13,640 nucleotides of DNA. It comes from Phycisphaerales bacterium UBA2402 (GTDB lineage: Bacteria; Planctomycetota; Phycisphaerae; Phycisphaerales; UBA1924). The translations under genes were made by a program, and so were the position numbers. Below the pieces are notes generated by a model, which was not told the origin of the DNA, searched no databases, and worked only from the letters and a program-made list of their open reading frames with translations. Position 1 is the stretch's first letter; every line of letters starts with the position of its first letter. Of this stretch, positions 1 to 6,649 are shown piece after piece. Where the stretch lies: the NCBI GenBank assembly GCA_002343715.1, contig DDSA01000060.1:1-13640 (forward strand). Direction: 5' to 3'.

Positions 1-542
1 AACTCGCTATTTGCGACGGCGACGCCCACGCAGCGCTGAGCGACCCAGAGTTCCCCGGGGCATGGCTTACAGGGATGAAGGAGTTCGCCCCGGAGGCTCA
101 CGGGGCCGCCGCGGGTGACGGCGCTGCGGCGGCCCGCGCCCGTCTGGAGCTGCTCGCCCGCGCCGTCAAGCCGCGGGCCAAGACCTTCGCAGACGCGATG
201 GGTCCCGCGCGGTTCGCCTTTGTCGCCGATGACGGTTATGAGTTCGATGCCGCGGCGGTTGAGAAGAACCTGCTCGCCAACGGGGGGGCCGGGCGTGCGC
301 TGCTCGCGGAGTTCCGCGATCGTCTTCAATCGCTCGCCTCCTGGGAACCCGGTCCGATTCACGATTTGATCGAATCGTTCGCGAAACAGAAAGGTCTCCC
401 GAACATTGGTCCGCTGGCACAGCCCATCCGGGTGGCCATCGCCGGGGTTGCCGTCAGCCCGCCGTTGGGTGAAACGCTGGCGGTGCTCGGGCGAGATTCG
501 ACCCTACGCCGAGTTGACCGCTGCCTTTCAATGACCGGGTAA
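1..542 (+). CDS. gltX: Glutamate--tRNA ligase, C-terminal part (5' end outside window)
   Basis: This is the 3' end of a glutamyl-tRNA synthetase, which charges tRNA(Glu) in the cytoplasm. The frame is open from base 3 without a stop, so the ATG at 75 is internal and the gene starts before the window. About 179 residues are visible. They match the all-helical C-terminal anticodon-binding region: a VKPRAKTFADAM segment, a YEFDAAAVEKNL segment, and the family's closing signature with GPLAQPIRVAIAGVAVSP followed by LGRDSTLRRVD. The class I catalytic motifs (HIGH, KMSKS) lie upstream and cannot be checked. The last residues after RCL are short and unremarkable. The gene ends 159 bp before the enoyl-CoA hydratase gene and is followed by an imperfect inverted repeat, so it is probably a separate transcription unit. 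The family call is firm. Discriminating versus non-discriminating specificity cannot be judged. Confidence 0.87.
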   Translation, partial: LAICDGDAHAALSDPEFPGAWLTGMKEFAPEAHGAAAGDGAAAARARLELLARAVKPRAKTFADAMGPARFAFVADDGYEFDAAAVEKNLLANGGAGRALLAEFRDRLQSLASWEPGPIHDLIESFAKQKGLPNIGPLAQPIRVAIAGVAVSPPLGETLAVLGRDSTLRRVDRCLSMTG

Positions 543-566
543 GGCGGAATCCTTGGGCGCTGCGGA

Positions 567-623
567 GATCTCATCTCGATTCGTCCCGGGCGGCCGCTAT
601 CCGCACGAGTCGAGTCTGAGATC
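567..623. terminator. Imperfect long hairpin after gltX
   Basis: The outer arms GATCTCA (567-573) and TGAGATC (617-623) are perfectly complementary. Further pairing continues inward: CTCGA at 575-579 and TCG at 581-583 pair with 606-614, with one bulge, one mismatch and one G-T wobble. The roughly 22-base loop is GC-rich. There is no T-run after the right arm, so this is not a classical intrinsic terminator. It could be a transcript-end or mRNA-stability structure. Confidence 0.4.
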
Positions 624-701
624 CACTTCGGCACAAAGTGACGAGATGACATGCAACCAAATTCCTCTCGCCGACCAACCCGGACACTGTTACCCTGATT
701 C

Positions 702-1655
702 ATGGAACCACTGCCGCTGACCAACGATGAGTCCGGCCCCTTCGCCGGGATTTACACCCTGACGCTCGAACAGCCCGGCAAGCCCGTGGTGGTGCTCGAC
801 CACGTCCTGATCCAACGACTGGAAGCCTCGCTGCGACTCGTGCCGCGCTCGGCGCGGGGCCTGGTGCTCCGCTCGGCCAGCGACCGCGTCTTTGTCGCGG
901 GGGCTGACCTGAAGGCGATTTCAGAACTCGACGATGCCCAGCTCGACGCCTATCTCGTCTATGGCAGCCGCGTCTTTGCGATGCTGAGCGAACTCCCATG
1001 CCCGACCGCCGCGGCGATGAACGGCGCGGCGCTCGGGGGTGGGCTGGAACTGGCGATGCACTGCGATGCACTTATCGGAGCGCCGCCCCCGATGAAGGAT
1101 GGTCAACCGGGCAAGCCGTATCCGGTCGGACTTCCCGAAGCGGGTCTCAAAATCTGCCCGGGTTGGGGCGGCACCAACCTGCTCCCAGCCCGCATGGAGC
1201 CGCGGCGTGCGATTGAACTGACCATGACCGGAACAACCATGATGGTCGATGAAGCCAAGGCGGGGGGCCTCTTCGACGCCTTCGCCCCCGACGCCGCGGC
1301 ACTGCTCAGCACGGCCAAGACCTGGGTCGCTCAGGCCGCGGCCAAGCCCCGCATGGTGCGCGACGGCGCACCGCTTCATTGGATCGGCAGAACGGCCCAA
1401 ACGGAACACACAGGACGCAGCGGCGTCGCAGCGTCCACATTGGCCGCGTTGGAGACGCTCGCACGCGAGCACGAGGCAGACCTCGCCTCAGGCGGGAGCA
1501 TCGCGGCGGTCCTGGACGCTGTCAACGCGGGGCTGGTGAAAGGGTGGCAGAAGGCCCTCGAAACGGAGCGCCGACACCTGATACAATTGAGAGCGTCCCC
1601 GTCGGGGCGCGAAGCGATCGCGGCCTTCTTTGCCAAGGCCGCCGGCAAGAAGTAA
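702..1655 (+). CDS. Enoyl-CoA hydratase/isomerase (crotonase) family protein
   Basis: A 317-residue crotonase-fold protein that likely hydrates trans-2-enoyl-CoA in beta-oxidation. The oxyanion-hole and CoA-binding segment is FVAGADLKAI (residues 64-73). The second segment, NGAALGGGLELAMHCDALI, carries Glu116, and VGLPEAGL carries Glu146. These correspond to the two catalytic glutamates of classical enoyl-CoA hydratases, so hydratase activity is plausible. About ten extra residues (PPPMKDGQPGK) sit between the CDALI strand and the VGLPE motif. The C-terminal 45 residues, with a WQKALETERRHLIQL helix and an IAAFFAKAAGKK ending, resemble the linker of FadB/FadJ alpha subunits, but no 3-hydroxyacyl-CoA dehydrogenase domain follows. 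No clear Shine-Dalgarno precedes the ATG. The start is chosen because the N-terminal strand (IYTLTLEQPGKPVVVLD) begins soon after it. The gene lies 77 nt upstream of an acyl-CoA dehydrogenase that catalyses the preceding step. Confidence 0.88.
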   Translation: MEPLPLTNDESGPFAGIYTLTLEQPGKPVVVLDHVLIQRLEASLRLVPRSARGLVLRSASDRVFVAGADLKAISELDDAQLDAYLVYGSRVFAMLSELPCPTAAAMNGAALGGGLELAMHCDALIGAPPPMKDGQPGKPYPVGLPEAGLKICPGWGGTNLLPARMEPRRAIELTMTGTTMMVDEAKAGGLFDAFAPDAAALLSTAKTWVAQAAAKPRMVRDGAPLHWIGRTAQTEHTGRSGVAASTLAALETLAREHEADLASGGSIAAVLDAVNAGLVKGWQKALETERRHLIQLRASPSGREAIAAFFAKAAGKK

Positions 1656-1660
1656 GTCAC

Positions 1661-1707
1661 GGGGCACCGCCCCTTTCGTGTGTTGCATCGGGCCTGCGCC
1701 CATTTTT
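1661..1707 (+). terminator. Two small hairpins between hydratase and acyl-CoA dehydrogenase genes
   Basis: GGGGC-ACC-GCCCC (1661-1673) is followed by TTT. GGGC-CTGC-GCCC (1690-1701) is followed by A and five Ts (1703-1707). The second is a short, weak intrinsic-terminator-like element with a 4-bp stem. Together they could partly attenuate read-through or mark the 3' end of the hydratase message. The downstream gene is in the same orientation, so full termination is not certain. Confidence 0.35.
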
Positions 1708-1732
1708 CCTTTCGATCAGGATTCGACCCGCC

Positions 1733-3736
1733 ATGGCCAGTCTTAAAGACCTCAAAGGCATTTCCGCACTCGACCGCAAGATGATCGAAGAAGCGGAGGA
1801 ATGGCTCGGCGCCGAACCCGACGCCATGGGTCCGATCAAGAACTTCTTTTGGGGTCGGGTCAAAGAGGACTTTTACTTCCCGTATCCCCAGCAGGAGGCG
1901 GGGGAACAGGCCGCGTGCGATCAACTTCTTGCTCGGCTCGATGAGTACCTCCGCACCGAGCACCCCTCAATCGCCATCGACCAGGACCAGGAGATTCCCC
2001 GCTGGGTGATCGACCGCCTGTTCGACCTGGGCGTGCTGGGCATGACCATCCCCAAGGAGTACGGCGGTTTAGGAATGGGGATCACCAGTTACAACCGTGT
2101 GCTCGAGCGCATCGGCATGTACTGCGGCTCAACCGCCGTGATGGTGTCGGCCCACCAGTCCATCGGCTGCAAGGCCGTCATGCTCTTCGGCACCGATGAG
2201 CAGAAGAAGAAGTGGCTGCCCCGGCTTGCGAAGGACTGGCTGAGCGCGTTCTGTCTCTCCGAGCCGAACGTAGGCTGCGATGCAGGTGGGCAGGAGACCA
2301 ACTTCACCAAGACCCCCGACGGTGAGTATTTCATCATCAACGGGGAGAAGAAGTGGGCGACCTCGGGCGCCATTTCGGGGCTGTTCACCGTGATGACCCG
2401 TGAAAAACGCCCCGATGGCAAGGGCAAGATCAGCGCCCTGGTCTGCCACCCCGACATGCCCGGTGTCGAAATCTACCAGAAAAACCGCAGCAAGTGCGGC
2501 ATCCGCGGCACATGGCAGGCTCGCATCCGCTTCCACGACGTCAAGGTTCACAAATCGCACCTGCTGGGTCAGGAGGGGCGCGGGCTGCAGATGGCCCTGT
2601 CGTGCCTCAACTACGGGCGCTGCACGCTCAGCGCCGGGATGCTCGGCGGGGCCCGGCGCGTTCGCGACCAGGCGACCAAGTGGGCACGCACCCGCCACCA
2701 GTTCGGTGCGCCCTTGGCGGACAAGGAACTGGTCAAAGCGCACATCGCCCGGATGGCCGCGCTCGATTACGCGATGGACGCGGTGTTGTACATCACCACC
2801 GCCATGATGGACCGCAAGGACGAGGACCACCAGGTCGAAACGGCGATGTGCAAACTCTTCTGCTCCGAGATGGGCTGGCAGGTCGTCAACGACGGCATGC
2901 AGATCATGGGCGGCGAGGGGTACATGACCGAGAACGAGGTGGAGAGGGCCTTCCGCGATTCACGCATCAACCTCATCGTCGAGGGTGCCAACGAGGTCAT
3001 GCAGAGTTACATCTTCGGCTACGGCGGCAAGCAACTCGCCGAGATGATGGTCGGCGTCAAGAACAGCCTGTTGCGCGAGTCCGATGAGCCTCTGGGTGCT
3101 TTCCTCGGCAAAGCCATCAAGAACAGTCTGCGCTGGGACATCATGAAGCGGGCCATCCCCTTGGGGCTGGAGGTCTACCTCGGGCTGCGGCCCAGTCTGC
3201 GCCGTCTCGGCAGCGTCAGAAGCCCCCTCCTGGCCGAGCACGCGACCCGCCTGGCCTCGCTCACCCGCGAACTGAGCCACCAGTTCAAGGTCATGAGCAA
3301 GAAGTTCGACGTCAAGATCCTCGACCGCCAGGCCGTCCAGGCCCGCGTCGCGGACGCGGCGATGTATCTGCACGCCTACGCCTGCACTCTGAGCAAACTC
3401 GATTCTGATCTGGCACAGCACGGGGGCAACGGAGCGAACGACCCCGAGTTCCTGCGCGACAAGGCCTCGGCACTCTTCTTCCTCGACCTCGCCGAGGGCG
3501 AGATCCACAAGCGTTTCCGCGAACTCTACGAAAACGGCGATGAGAGCATGCTCGCGTGCGCCGACGCCGTCATCCGTCACAACGACACCCTCCCCAATGC
3601 GGAGTACGTCATCCCGGAAAAGAGCCCGTCCGCCAAGGGGACCGGGCGAACGCCGCGGCAGGAAGGCATCAAGCAGTTCCCCGGAGATGCCGGCGAAGGA
3701 TCACACGCCACATCCGCCGCCGCTTCGCACGCCTGA
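1733..3736 (+). CDS. Acyl-CoA dehydrogenase, VLCAD/ACAD9-like with C-terminal extension
   Basis: A 667-residue flavoprotein expected to oxidise acyl-CoA to 2-enoyl-CoA with FAD. The N-terminal helical domain (about 60-165) includes IPKEYGGLGM. The middle beta domain starts at FCLSEPNVGCDAG (173-185) and includes INGEKKWATSG (202-212). The C-terminal helical domain has ARTRHQFGAPL (318-328), IMGGEGYMTE (391-400) and the catalytic-base motif IVEGANEV with Glu417. Beyond residue 440 about 200 further, mostly helical residues follow, as in VLCAD and ACAD9, so long-chain substrates are likely. The last 40 residues are low-complexity and rich in Ser, Ala and Gly. The frame is open upstream to 1379, but that part overlaps the hydratase gene in another frame and has no homology. 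MASLKDLKG at 1733, just before the conserved DRKMIEEAEEW helix, is the natural start. An AGGA lies about 10 nt upstream. The partner electron-transfer flavoprotein is not in the window. Confidence 0.93.
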   Translation: MASLKDLKGISALDRKMIEEAEEWLGAEPDAMGPIKNFFWGRVKEDFYFPYPQQEAGEQAACDQLLARLDEYLRTEHPSIAIDQDQEIPRWVIDRLFDLGVLGMTIPKEYGGLGMGITSYNRVLERIGMYCGSTAVMVSAHQSIGCKAVMLFGTDEQKKKWLPRLAKDWLSAFCLSEPNVGCDAGGQETNFTKTPDGEYFIINGEKKWATSGAISGLFTVMTREKRPDGKGKISALVCHPDMPGVEIYQKNRSKCGIRGTWQARIRFHDVKVHKSHLLGQEGRGLQMALSCLNYGRCTLSAGMLGGARRVRDQATKWARTRHQFGAPLADKELVKAHIARMAALDYAMDAVLYITTAMMDRKDEDHQVETAMCKLFCSEMGWQVVNDGMQIMGGEGYMTENEVERAFRDSRINLIVEGANEVMQSYIFGYGGKQLAEMMVGVKNSLLRESDEPLGAFLGKAIKNSLRWDIMKRAIPLGLEVYLGLRPSLRRLGSVRSPLLAEHATRLASLTRELSHQFKVMSKKFDVKILDRQAVQARVADAAMYLHAYACTLSKLDSDLAQHGGNGANDPEFLRDKASALFFLDLAEGEIHKRFRELYENGDESMLACADAVIRHNDTLPNAEYVIPEKSPSAKGTGRTPRQEGIKQFPGDAGEGSHATSAAASHA

Positions 3737-3753
3737 ACCGGTGCCGGACCACA

Positions 3754-4383
3754 ATGAGTCACACCAACGCCCCACCGTCAACGCGATCCGGCTCAGGCTC
3801 GGTCATCAATCAGGCGTTACGGGATGCCGCCGAAGCACTCCACCGCCTGTTGGAAAGCGGTCTGGCCCCGGCAACCACCGAGAAACTCGCGGCACTTCTC
3901 GTCGAGCGATTTCGCTCGGGACACAAGGTCATGATCTGCGGCAATGGCGGTTCGCTCTGCGACGCCATGCACTTCGCGGAGGAACTCACCGGACGATTCC
4001 GCCATGATCGCCCACCGCTCCCGGCCCTCTCGCTCTCGGATGCCGGGCACCTCTCCTGCACAGCGAATGATTACGGCTTTGAGCATGTCTTTTCGCGGGC
4101 CGTGACGGCACTCGGAAAAACCGGCGATGTGCTCATCCTCCTGAGCACCAGCGGCAACAGCGAAAACTGCATCAAGGCAGCCACGGCGGCGAAGGCCCTC
4201 GGAATCACGACCGCCGCGTTCCTCGGAAAGGACGGCGGAAGGCTGCGTGATGCGTGCGATATCGTCATCCTCGTGCCGGGCGAAACCAGCGATCGCATCC
4301 AGGAACTGCACATGCTGCTATTGCACGCCATGGTCGAACGAATCGAGTTGCTCATGTTCCCGGCTGCATCCTCGGGCATTTGA
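3754..4383 (+). CDS. gmhA: Phosphoheptose isomerase (sedoheptulose-7-phosphate isomerase)
   Basis: A 209-residue SIS-domain protein that converts sedoheptulose 7-phosphate to D-glycero-D-manno-heptose 7-phosphate, the first step to ADP-heptose. The GNGGSLCDAMHFAEEL segment (63-78) holds the phosphate-binding loop and His73/Glu77. The STSGNSENC segment (131-139) is the second phosphate loop. RIQELHMLLLH (181-191) provides Gln183 and His191. These four residues match the zinc ligands of E. coli GmhA (His61, Glu65, Gln172, His180). TANDYGFEHVFSR is also characteristic. Length is close to the usual 190-200 residues, with a short Ser/Gly-rich N-terminal extension. The frame is open upstream inside the dehydrogenase gene. 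The ATG at 3754 is chosen because it lies 17 nt after that gene's stop and the SIS helices start soon afterwards. The tight spacing suggests cotranscription with the acyl-CoA dehydrogenase, though the pathways are unrelated. No other heptose genes are present. Confidence 0.92.
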   Translation: MSHTNAPPSTRSGSGSVINQALRDAAEALHRLLESGLAPATTEKLAALLVERFRSGHKVMICGNGGSLCDAMHFAEELTGRFRHDRPPLPALSLSDAGHLSCTANDYGFEHVFSRAVTALGKTGDVLILLSTSGNSENCIKAATAAKALGITTAAFLGKDGGRLRDACDIVILVPGETSDRIQELHMLLLHAMVERIELLMFPAASSGI

Positions 4384-4603
4384 TGAAGTCGCGGAGGGCA
4401 TCCGTCCGAACGCTCCACGGGTCGACTGATCACGCCGATCGTTCAGGTTCGAGCCGGATTCTCGACGGGCGGTGAAAGTACCACCGGGACGACATGCCGA
4501 ACTGAGAAAGTCTTCCCACGAGGGAGACTGATCAGATTTCCTTCCGGAATCCAAACATCGTTTCCACACACAACTCAGAATGAGTTTGGAATCTCTTTGG
4601 GAC

Positions 4604-4641
4604 GGATTCAATCGATCCGCGCATCTCTATGCGTTGAATCC
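4604..4641 (+). repeat. Nested inverted repeat (bulged stem-loop) upstream of adaptor gene
   Basis: GGATTCAA (4604-4611) pairs perfectly with TTGAATCC (4634-4641). Inside it CGCAT (4620-4624) pairs with ATGCG (4629-4633) around a CTCT loop. The result is 13 paired bases, contiguous on the right arm, with an 8-nt bulge (4612-4619) on the left arm. It lies about 95-130 nt before the ATG of the adaptor gene. It may be an operator or a structured RNA leader. No T-run follows, so a terminator is less likely. Confidence 0.5.
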
Positions 4642-4651
4642 TTCACCGCAC

Positions 4652-4672
4652 TTTCACCGAACCCAGGTGAAA
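4652..4672. promoter_or_regulatory. Perfect 7-bp dyad TTTCACC-N7-GGTGAAA, operator-like
   Basis: TTTCACC (4652-4658) and GGTGAAA (4666-4672) form a perfect inverted repeat with a 7-bp centre. The arm-to-arm distance suits a dimeric helix-turn-helix regulator. It lies 64 nt upstream of the adaptor ATG and touches the position of the possible -35 box. No regulator gene is adjacent, so the binding protein is unknown. The symmetry is seen directly; operator function is inference. Confidence 0.35.
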
Positions 4673-4697
4673 CAAAACCGATCCTGCAACGTACAAT
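4669..4697 (+). promoter_or_regulatory. Possible promoter of the adaptor gene
   Basis: TACAAT (4692-4697) matches five of six bases of the sigma-70 -10 consensus. GAAACA (4669-4674), 17 bp upstream, matches the -35 consensus at only three positions. A start near 4704 would give a leader of about 30 nt before the ATG at 4736. This is a weak prediction, mainly of interest because the TTTCACC/GGTGAAA dyad overlaps the -35 region. Confidence 0.22.
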
Positions 4698-4735
4698 CGA
4701 GATTGAATGGATTCACCTTTTCGAACGGAACTCAC

Positions 4736-6613
4736 ATGACACACCCCGCGGCTGGCTCTCGATCAAAACTCCGGCGCGGGATGCGGTATGCCTTGGTGGC
4801 CTGTGCCGGACTGGCCGTGGGCGGTGTATACCTCGCGATTGGCGGTGCAGCGCCGCAACCCAAGGCCCCGCAGATCACAACCGACCGCACCGCGGCGAAA
4901 CTGATGGGTTTTGAGATCGTCACCACCGCGACGGGCGAGCTCGAGGCGAGGAACAAGGAGGAATACCGCAACCCGCTCGATCAGGAATCGACGATCGTGA
5001 AGATTGTACCGGAAGGAACCCGCGTGAAGGCGGGCGATCTGTTGGTGCAACTGAATGTCGAGGCGATCCAGATCAAGGTGGATGAGGAGCGGCTCAAAGT
5101 CGAATCGGCCCTGGCCGACAAGGTCGCGGCCGAGAGCAATGTCGAGATTCAAAAGAACGAGAACGCCAGTCGTCTGCGGCAGGCCGAACTGAAACTGGCG
5201 CTGGCCGAACTGGCCCTGGAACAGTGGCGGCGCGGCGATGTCCAGAAAAAGCGCAACGAACTGCAACTGGACGTGGACCGGGCCGCGCTGGAGCTTGAAC
5301 GCCTGGCGCAACTCTTCCTCCGCAGCCAGGAGCTCAACGCCGAGGGCTTCCTGAGCAAGGACCAACTCGACAAGGACGAGATTCTGTACATCGAGGCGAT
5401 CGCCAAGTACAAGACAAGCATCCTCGCCTCGAACGTGTACGAGGATTACGAATATCGCAAGGATGAAAAAAAGTTCCTCTCCGATGTTGAGGAGGCCGCG
5501 GCGGAGATCGAACGCGTCAAACTGAACAACAGAAGCGAACTGGCCAACAAGGAGGCCGCGCTCCAGAACCGGACCGAGCAACTTGTCGGCCTGCAGAACC
5601 GGCTCGCCAAGTTCGAGCGTCAGCGCCAGGACGCGAACATCATCGCCAGGCGTGACGGGCTGGTGGTCTACAGCACCACACTCGACCGGGGCATGCGCTG
5701 GGGCGGCGGAGGCGGCGATGGCCCCCTGCAGATCGGCACCCAGGTATACCCGAACCAGTTGCTCATCGTCCTCCCGGACACATCGGAAATGGTCGCCGCA
5801 CTGCGCGTGCACGAGAGCATGTCGGCCAGGGTGCGCCCCGGTCAGACAGTCGCTGTGAGAGTTGATGCGGCGGGCGGCTCGGTCTTCCACGGCATGGTTG
5901 ATTCGATCGGCGTCATGGCCGAAACCGGCGGCTGGCGGGACCCCAACCTTCGGGAGTACACCGTCCGTGTCGCTCTCGATGTCAAAGGGGACAACCTCAA
6001 GCCCGCGATGCGCTGCGAGGGACGCATTATCCTCGATACCGTTGCCGAGACGCTGACCGTTCCCGTCCAGGCAGTGTTCAACGAGGGGCCGGTGCAGTAC
6101 GTGTACACCCCGAGAGGGCCGAAGTTTGTCCGTATGCCCGTCCGTCTTGGCCGAAGGTCCGACACAGTCGCCGAGATCAGCAAGGGACTCACCGTGGGAG
6201 ACATCGTCCTTGTTCGAGAGCCGGCTTCAGGAGAAGTCATCTCCGAGCCCTGGAATAAGGATCTGTTGATCGCGGCGGGCTACAAACTCGGCGACGATGG
6301 AAAAGTCATCGCCGAGGGTGGGCTTGGTCGTCCTCCGGTGGGTGGAGCCCCACCTGTCGGGCGGTCCGGCGGCGACCGGCCGGGAGGACGCGGCAATCGC
6401 GAAGGCGGCAGCGGAGGCCGCAATCAGGAGCGCCCGCAGGAGGGAAGCAGCCCGCGTGCCGATGCAAGCACATCGAGCACGGAGGACGCATCGAACGCAC
6501 AGGCCGCATCAACAGGAGCGGACGCCGCGGCAGCAGAGACTACCAATGCCCCGGCGAACGCGAAACCTGAGACCCAGCCCGCGACCGACACACCCGCGAA
6601 GTCTGCCCAATAG
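4736..6613 (+). CDS. HlyD/MFP-family periplasmic adaptor subunit with low-complexity C-terminal tail
   Basis: A 625-residue membrane-fusion-type adaptor that normally links an inner-membrane ABC or RND pump to the outer membrane. A membrane anchor lies at about residues 17-38 (MRYALVACAGLAVGGVYLAI), preceded by basic residues. The first lipoyl half (84-108) reads STIVKIVPEGTRVKAGDLLVQL. A charged coiled coil of roughly 190 residues (110-300, rich in Glu, Lys, Ala and Leu) follows. The second lipoyl half (about 300-346) includes IIARRDGLVVYS and a GGGGGDG loop, and a beta-barrel/membrane-proximal region spans about 350-505. Residues 525-625 are disordered: first Gly/Arg/Pro-rich, then Ala/Ser/Thr-rich. 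The start at 4736 places the anchor near the N-terminus; an in-frame ATG at 4781 is an alternative. No permease, ATPase or outer-membrane factor gene is next to it, so the substrate is unknown. Confidence 0.85.
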   Translation: MTHPAAGSRSKLRRGMRYALVACAGLAVGGVYLAIGGAAPQPKAPQITTDRTAAKLMGFEIVTTATGELEARNKEEYRNPLDQESTIVKIVPEGTRVKAGDLLVQLNVEAIQIKVDEERLKVESALADKVAAESNVEIQKNENASRLRQAELKLALAELALEQWRRGDVQKKRNELQLDVDRAALELERLAQLFLRSQELNAEGFLSKDQLDKDEILYIEAIAKYKTSILASNVYEDYEYRKDEKKFLSDVEEAAAEIERVKLNNRSELANKEAALQNRTEQLVGLQNRLAKFERQRQDANIIARRDGLVVYSTTLDRGMRWGGGGGDGPLQIGTQVYPNQLLIVLPDTSEMVAALRVHESMSARVRPGQTVAVRVDAAGGSVFHGMVDSIGVMAETGGWRDPNLREYTVRVALDVKGDNLKPAMRCEGRIILDTVAETLTVPVQAVFNEGPVQYVYTPRGPKFVRMPVRLGRRSDTVAEISKGLTVGDIVLVREPASGEVISEPWNKDLLIAAGYKLGDDGKVIAEGGLGRPPVGGAPPVGRSGGDRPGGRGNREGGSGGRNQERPQEGSSPRADASTSSTEDASNAQAASTGADAAAAETTNAPANAKPETQPATDTPAKSAQ

Positions 6614-6636
6614 CCCGCCGCCCGAGCGCGGCGGGC
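6613..6636. terminator. GC-rich hairpin in the convergent gap (likely bidirectional terminator)
   Basis: GCCCGCCGC (6613-6621) and GCGGCGGGC (6628-6636) form a perfect 9-bp stem with a 6-base loop. It begins at the last base of the adaptor's TAG stop and ends 13 bp before the stop of the opposing B12-domain gene. The position between two converging genes fits a shared terminator. There is no strong T-run on either side. Confidence 0.6.
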
Positions 6637-6649
6637 ATCAGCAAACCTG

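Larger units (their letters stand above)
4384..4735 (+). other. 352-bp spacer between gmhA and the HlyD-type adaptor gene
   Basis: No convincing gene is seen here. The adaptor's frame is open from 4580, but the upstream 52 codons are Asn/Ser/His-rich and unlike an MFP N-terminus. The stretch is less GC-rich than its surroundings and full of dyad symmetry. A bulged hairpin AGTCTTCCC-ACGA-GGGAGACT lies at 4509-4529. There is a TTCCGGAA palindrome at 4542-4549. TCCAAAC (4550-4556) pairs with GTTTGGA (4584-4590). The two stronger elements at 4604-4641 and 4652-4672 are listed separately. It probably holds the end of the gmhA transcript and the promoter/leader of the adaptor. Confidence 0.6.

Noticed and set aside
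1379..1732. Upstream extension of the acyl-CoA dehydrogenase frame
   Set aside because: It overlaps the hydratase gene in another frame, encodes Arg-rich sequence without homology, and the domain begins just after the ATG at 1733.
4763..5890. 375-codon open frame on the - strand
   Set aside because: It is antisense to the adaptor's coiled-coil coding region; the Leu/Val-rich repetitive translation mirrors that codon pattern.
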